Assembly (NCBI GenBank): GCA_003139975.1
Contig: PLHN01000436.1
Location: forward strand, 1 to 7,294
Reading direction: 5' to 3'
DNA length: 7,294 nucleotides
Origin: Acidobacteriaceae bacterium
Lineage (GTDB): Bacteria > Acidobacteriota > Terriglobia > Terriglobales > Acidobacteriaceae
Below the pieces are notes generated by a model. That model saw only the letters and a program-made list of their open reading frames with translations. It ran no database searches and was not told the origin of the DNA. Shown here piece by piece: positions 5,534 to 7,294 of the stretch. The position numbers and the translations under genes were made by a program. Positions within the stretch are counted from its first letter, which is position 1; every line of letters begins with the position of its first letter.

Positions 5534-6370
5534 ATGACCATCCTGACGTTCACTGCCGCGGTCGCGATCGTCTCGTTTGTAGCGGGCCTTCTTGGATCGC
5601 TTACGGGGCTGGGCGGCGGCGTGGTGCTGGTGCCTCTGCTCACCATCTTCTTTCACGTTGACATTCGCTACGCCATCGGAGCCTCGCTGGTTTCGGTGAT
5701 CGCGACATCGTCGGGCGCCGCGGCCGCCTATGTCAAAGAAGGTTTCTCGAACATCCGCATCGGCATGTTCCTGGAAATCGCAACCACAGTCGGCGCGTTG
5801 TTGGGTGCTTATCTGGCAACTTGGATTCCGACAACGGCCATTGCAACAGTGTTTGGAATCATGCTGCTGTACTCCGCCTATATCTCGCGCCGCGTGCGCC
5901 CGCCGGAACTGCAGAACCTGCCGCCCGATCCCTTGGCGACGCGGCTGCGCTTGAACGGCAGCTTTCCCGATCTGGACGGTGAGCGCAGTTACAACGTACA
6001 GCATGTGCCCGTGGGCTTCAGTCTGATGTTTGGCGCCGGCGCGCTCTCTGGGTTGCTGGGCATCGGATCGGGTGCGGTGAAGGTGCTGGCCATGGATCAG
6101 GCCATGCGAATTCCTTTCAAGGTTTCGACCACGACCAGCAATTTCATGATTGGCGTTACTGCCGCTGCCAGCGCGGGCGTCTATCTGAGCCGCGGCTACG
6201 TCGATCCCGGTCTCGCCATGCCCGTTATGTTGGGAGTTCTGGCCGGGTCCTTGATCGGCAGCCGCATTCTGGTGAAAGCGGAGACAAAGTCGCTGCGCCT
6301 GGTGTTCAGCCTGGTGATTCTCGTGCTCGGACTGCAAATGCTCTACAAGGGCCTTTGGGGGCGCATATGA
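5534..6370 (+). CDS. TauE/SafE-family sulfite/organosulfonate-type exporter
   Basis: A 278-residue inner-membrane protein of typical family length. It has two internal repeats, each opening with the family's glycine-rich signature: AGLLGSLTGLGGGVVLVPLL (17-36) and GALSGLLGIGSGAVKVLAM (169-187). Hydrophobic segments lie at about 5-40, 46-66, 76-96, 100-118, 158-182, 200-218, 226-246 and 254-272. The polar loop 119-157 between the halves is longer than usual and probably cytoplasmic. QAMRIPFKVSTTTSNFMIG (189-207) matches the repeat-2 motif (P.K.A..TSNF.IG) of the family. TauE/SafE proteins export sulfite, sulfoacetate or related anions in characterised cases, but many members are unassigned. 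It is followed by a DUF1634 gene overlapping by ATGA, a common pairing. Upstream hairpins may control its translation. No sulfur-metabolism gene lies in the window to fix the substrate. Confidence 0.9.
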   Translation: MTILTFTAAVAIVSFVAGLLGSLTGLGGGVVLVPLLTIFFHVDIRYAIGASLVSVIATSSGAAAAYVKEGFSNIRIGMFLEIATTVGALLGAYLATWIPTTAIATVFGIMLLYSAYISRRVRPPELQNLPPDPLATRLRLNGSFPDLDGERSYNVQHVPVGFSLMFGAGALSGLLGIGSGAVKVLAMDQAMRIPFKVSTTTSNFMIGVTAAASAGVYLSRGYVDPGLAMPVMLGVLAGSLIGSRILVKAETKSLRLVFSLVILVLGLQMLYKGLWGRI

Positions 6371-6804
6371 CGGAGGGTAAGACGCCGCTTTCGCAGCGAA
6401 GCTCTGCGCGCGCCAATCCGTCCAGGGCCTGGGGCGACTACCAGATTGAGGTGGTTGTCGGCTATCTGCTGCGCTGCGGGGTGATCCTCTCAGGCACCAT
6501 TGTTTTCTGCGGAGCCTGCATTTACATCTTTCGCCACGCTTACGAGCCCGCCGACTACAGGATCTTCCGCGGAGAACCTTCGGACTTTCGGACCATCCCC
6601 GGTGTCTTGCAGAGCGCATGGCATGGCCACGGACGAGGCTGGATCCAGCTTGGGTTGCTCTTTCTCATTGCCACTCCCATTGCACGCGTGGCCTTTGCGG
6701 TCGCCGGATTTGCCCTTGAACGCGACCGCATGTATGTGGCATTCACCTTGATTGTGTTGCTGGTGCTGCTCTACAGCCTGATCGGGTCGGGGCTGACTTT
6801 CTGA
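6367..6804 (+). CDS. DUF1634 membrane protein, partner of TauE/SafE exporter
   Basis: A 145-residue protein starting at ATG 6367, which overlaps the TauE stop as ATGA. A GGGGG at 6357-6361 lies just upstream. An in-frame TTG at 6355 is possible but less likely. A polar N-terminus (1-27) precedes three hydrophobic helices at about 29-54, 93-115 and 122-142. DUF1634 landmarks: the YLLRCGVILSG region (33-43), a polar stretch with YRIFRGEPSDFRTIPGVLQS (64-83), GWIQLGLLFLIATPIARVAF (91-110) and the FALERDRMYVAFTLIVL run (115-131). The loop between helices 1 and 2 carries HGHGR (86-90), a local His cluster. DUF1634 genes are often found directly behind TauE/SafE genes, so a permease subunit is likely, but no biochemical role is established to my knowledge. 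Translation is probably coupled to the exporter. Confidence 0.88.
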   Translation: MTEGKTPLSQRSSARANPSRAWGDYQIEVVVGYLLRCGVILSGTIVFCGACIYIFRHAYEPADYRIFRGEPSDFRTIPGVLQSAWHGHGRGWIQLGLLFLIATPIARVAFAVAGFALERDRMYVAFTLIVLLVLLYSLIGSGLTF

Positions 6805-6838
6805 CCGCTTCCAGTGGCGATGAAGATGTTTTCGATAA

Positions 6839-7294
6839 CTAGGCGAGAATCGAATCGTCGAGCCGCTTGCGGCGGAAATCGGCGACCGCTTGCACAAAAG
6901 CGACGATCAATGGGTGCGGCTTGTCCTCACGCGATGAAAGTTGCGGTTGAAACAGCGTGGCGATAAAAAACAAGTGAGCTGGCGATTCGATGGCGCGGCA
7001 TTCTCCATTCTCGCTGCGCGCCACAACGGGAAAGCCGGCTTCCATCGCGGTCCATTCGAACTCGGGGTTCACTTCGAAATTGCAGAAAAATTCCTCTTCG
7101 ACGACTTCCTGTCCGTAATACGAGGCCAGATAGGAGCCGGGCCGCAGGCGAATCTTCGGGACGACTCCAGAGAGCTTCGGCGCATTCGCGGCGCCATTCG
7201 GAATGGCGCAGGAAACCGGGTAGATGATGATGTTCTTCGAGCTTGGATCCTCTTCGGCCGTGGTGGCGTCGCGGATGCCGAGAACGTTGCGCGC
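6839..7294 (-). CDS. CTP-synthase C-terminal-like glutaminase domain protein with degenerate catalytic motif (partial)
   Basis: The last 151 codons of a minus-strand gene whose start lies beyond the right edge. It matches the end of the CTP synthase glutaminase domain: ARNVLGIRDATTAEE (1-15) corresponds to YARNVLG..DA.S.E, FCNFEVNPEFEW (70-81) to the Y.VNP.Y stretch, and AHLFFIATLFQPQLSSREDK (106-125) plus PHPLIVAFVQAV (126-137) to HPFFVAVQFHPEFKSRP.RPHPLF.gF..A. The catalytic His and Glu of HPE are Gln116 and Gln118, so glutamine hydrolysis by the usual triad should be lost. The nucleophile Cys would lie outside the window. Full CTP synthase is not implied: this fits a stand-alone family annotated as CTP synthase C-terminal region-related (seleno)protein, a name I recall but cannot check here. 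No UGA-decoded selenocysteine is visible in the present part. It ends 34 bases from the convergent DUF1634 gene. Confidence 0.8.
   Translation of the reverse strand, partial: ARNVLGIRDATTAEEDPSSKNIIIYPVSCAIPNGAANAPKLSGVVPKIRLRPGSYLASYYGQEVVEEEFFCNFEVNPEFEWTAMEAGFPVVARSENGECRAIESPAHLFFIATLFQPQLSSREDKPHPLIVAFVQAVADFRRKRLDDSILA

Noticed and set aside
6355..6366. TTG start four codons upstream for the DUF1634 gene
   Set aside because: The ATG at 6367 gives the common ATGA overlap and is preceded by a G-rich stretch; TTG is possible but less likely.
5519..6619. 366-codon minus-strand open frame opposite TauE/DUF1634
   Set aside because: Its His/Gln/Arg-rich composition is typical of antisense of a hydrophobic gene; both plus-strand genes have clear family signatures.
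6805..6838. Terminator between the convergent DUF1634 and CTP-synthase-like genes
   Set aside because: The 34-base gap has no hairpin or T-run that I can support.
1..7294. CRISPR arrays, tRNA genes, insertion sequences, phage or defence genes
   Set aside because: No regularly spaced repeats, cloverleaf-like segments, transposase motifs or terminal inverted repeats were seen on either strand.

Overview
The window comes from a moderately high-GC bacterial chromosome. The best guess is an Acidobacteriota (Terriglobia-like) genome. The hints are a small secreted protein ending in a GDxARxLR...KKAxxVWTN motif that I associate with acidobacterial exported proteins, many exported or membrane proteins of unknown role, and a CTP-synthase-like domain protein. 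This is inference from protein style, not a taxonomic proof. No tRNA, rRNA, CRISPR array, transposase or phage gene is visible.

Layout, left to right. (1) 1-781, minus: a partial four-helix membrane protein running off the left edge. Its only possible upstream start is a GTG lying 7 bp after a perfect TATAAT, so it looks leaderless. (2) 782-965: a gap holding that promoter element and a strong hairpin. (3) 3452 down to 966, minus: a three-gene operon of exported YncE-like beta-propeller, 61-residue two-helix membrane protein and divergent Amt-family channel. The last two overlap by four bases (GTGA). (4) 3453-3766: a divergent control region. (5) 3767-4072, plus: a 101-residue secreted protein, followed by a weak terminator. 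(6) 5392 down to 4205, minus: an exported protein with an N-terminal PA-IL/LecA-like beta-sandwich and a C-terminal LssY_C domain. (7) 5393-5533: a divergent control region with one 25-bp dyad and two tandem hairpins. (8) 5534-6804, plus: a TauE/SafE permease and a DUF1634 membrane protein, overlapping by ATGA. (9) 7294 down to 6839, minus: the C-terminal part of a CTP-synthase-like glutamine amidotransferase domain whose HPE motif has become QPQ.

The most unusual element is the propeller/2-TM/Amt operon. The Amt protein keeps the fold and the second pore histidine, but the first pore histidine is Gln, the inner Phe gate is Leu and the recruitment-site Ser is Gly. It may carry or sense something other than ammonium. 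The TauE-DUF1634 pair is a known recurrent association and probably acts as one anion (sulfite/organosulfonate type) exporter. The remaining genes look like independent envelope or housekeeping functions.
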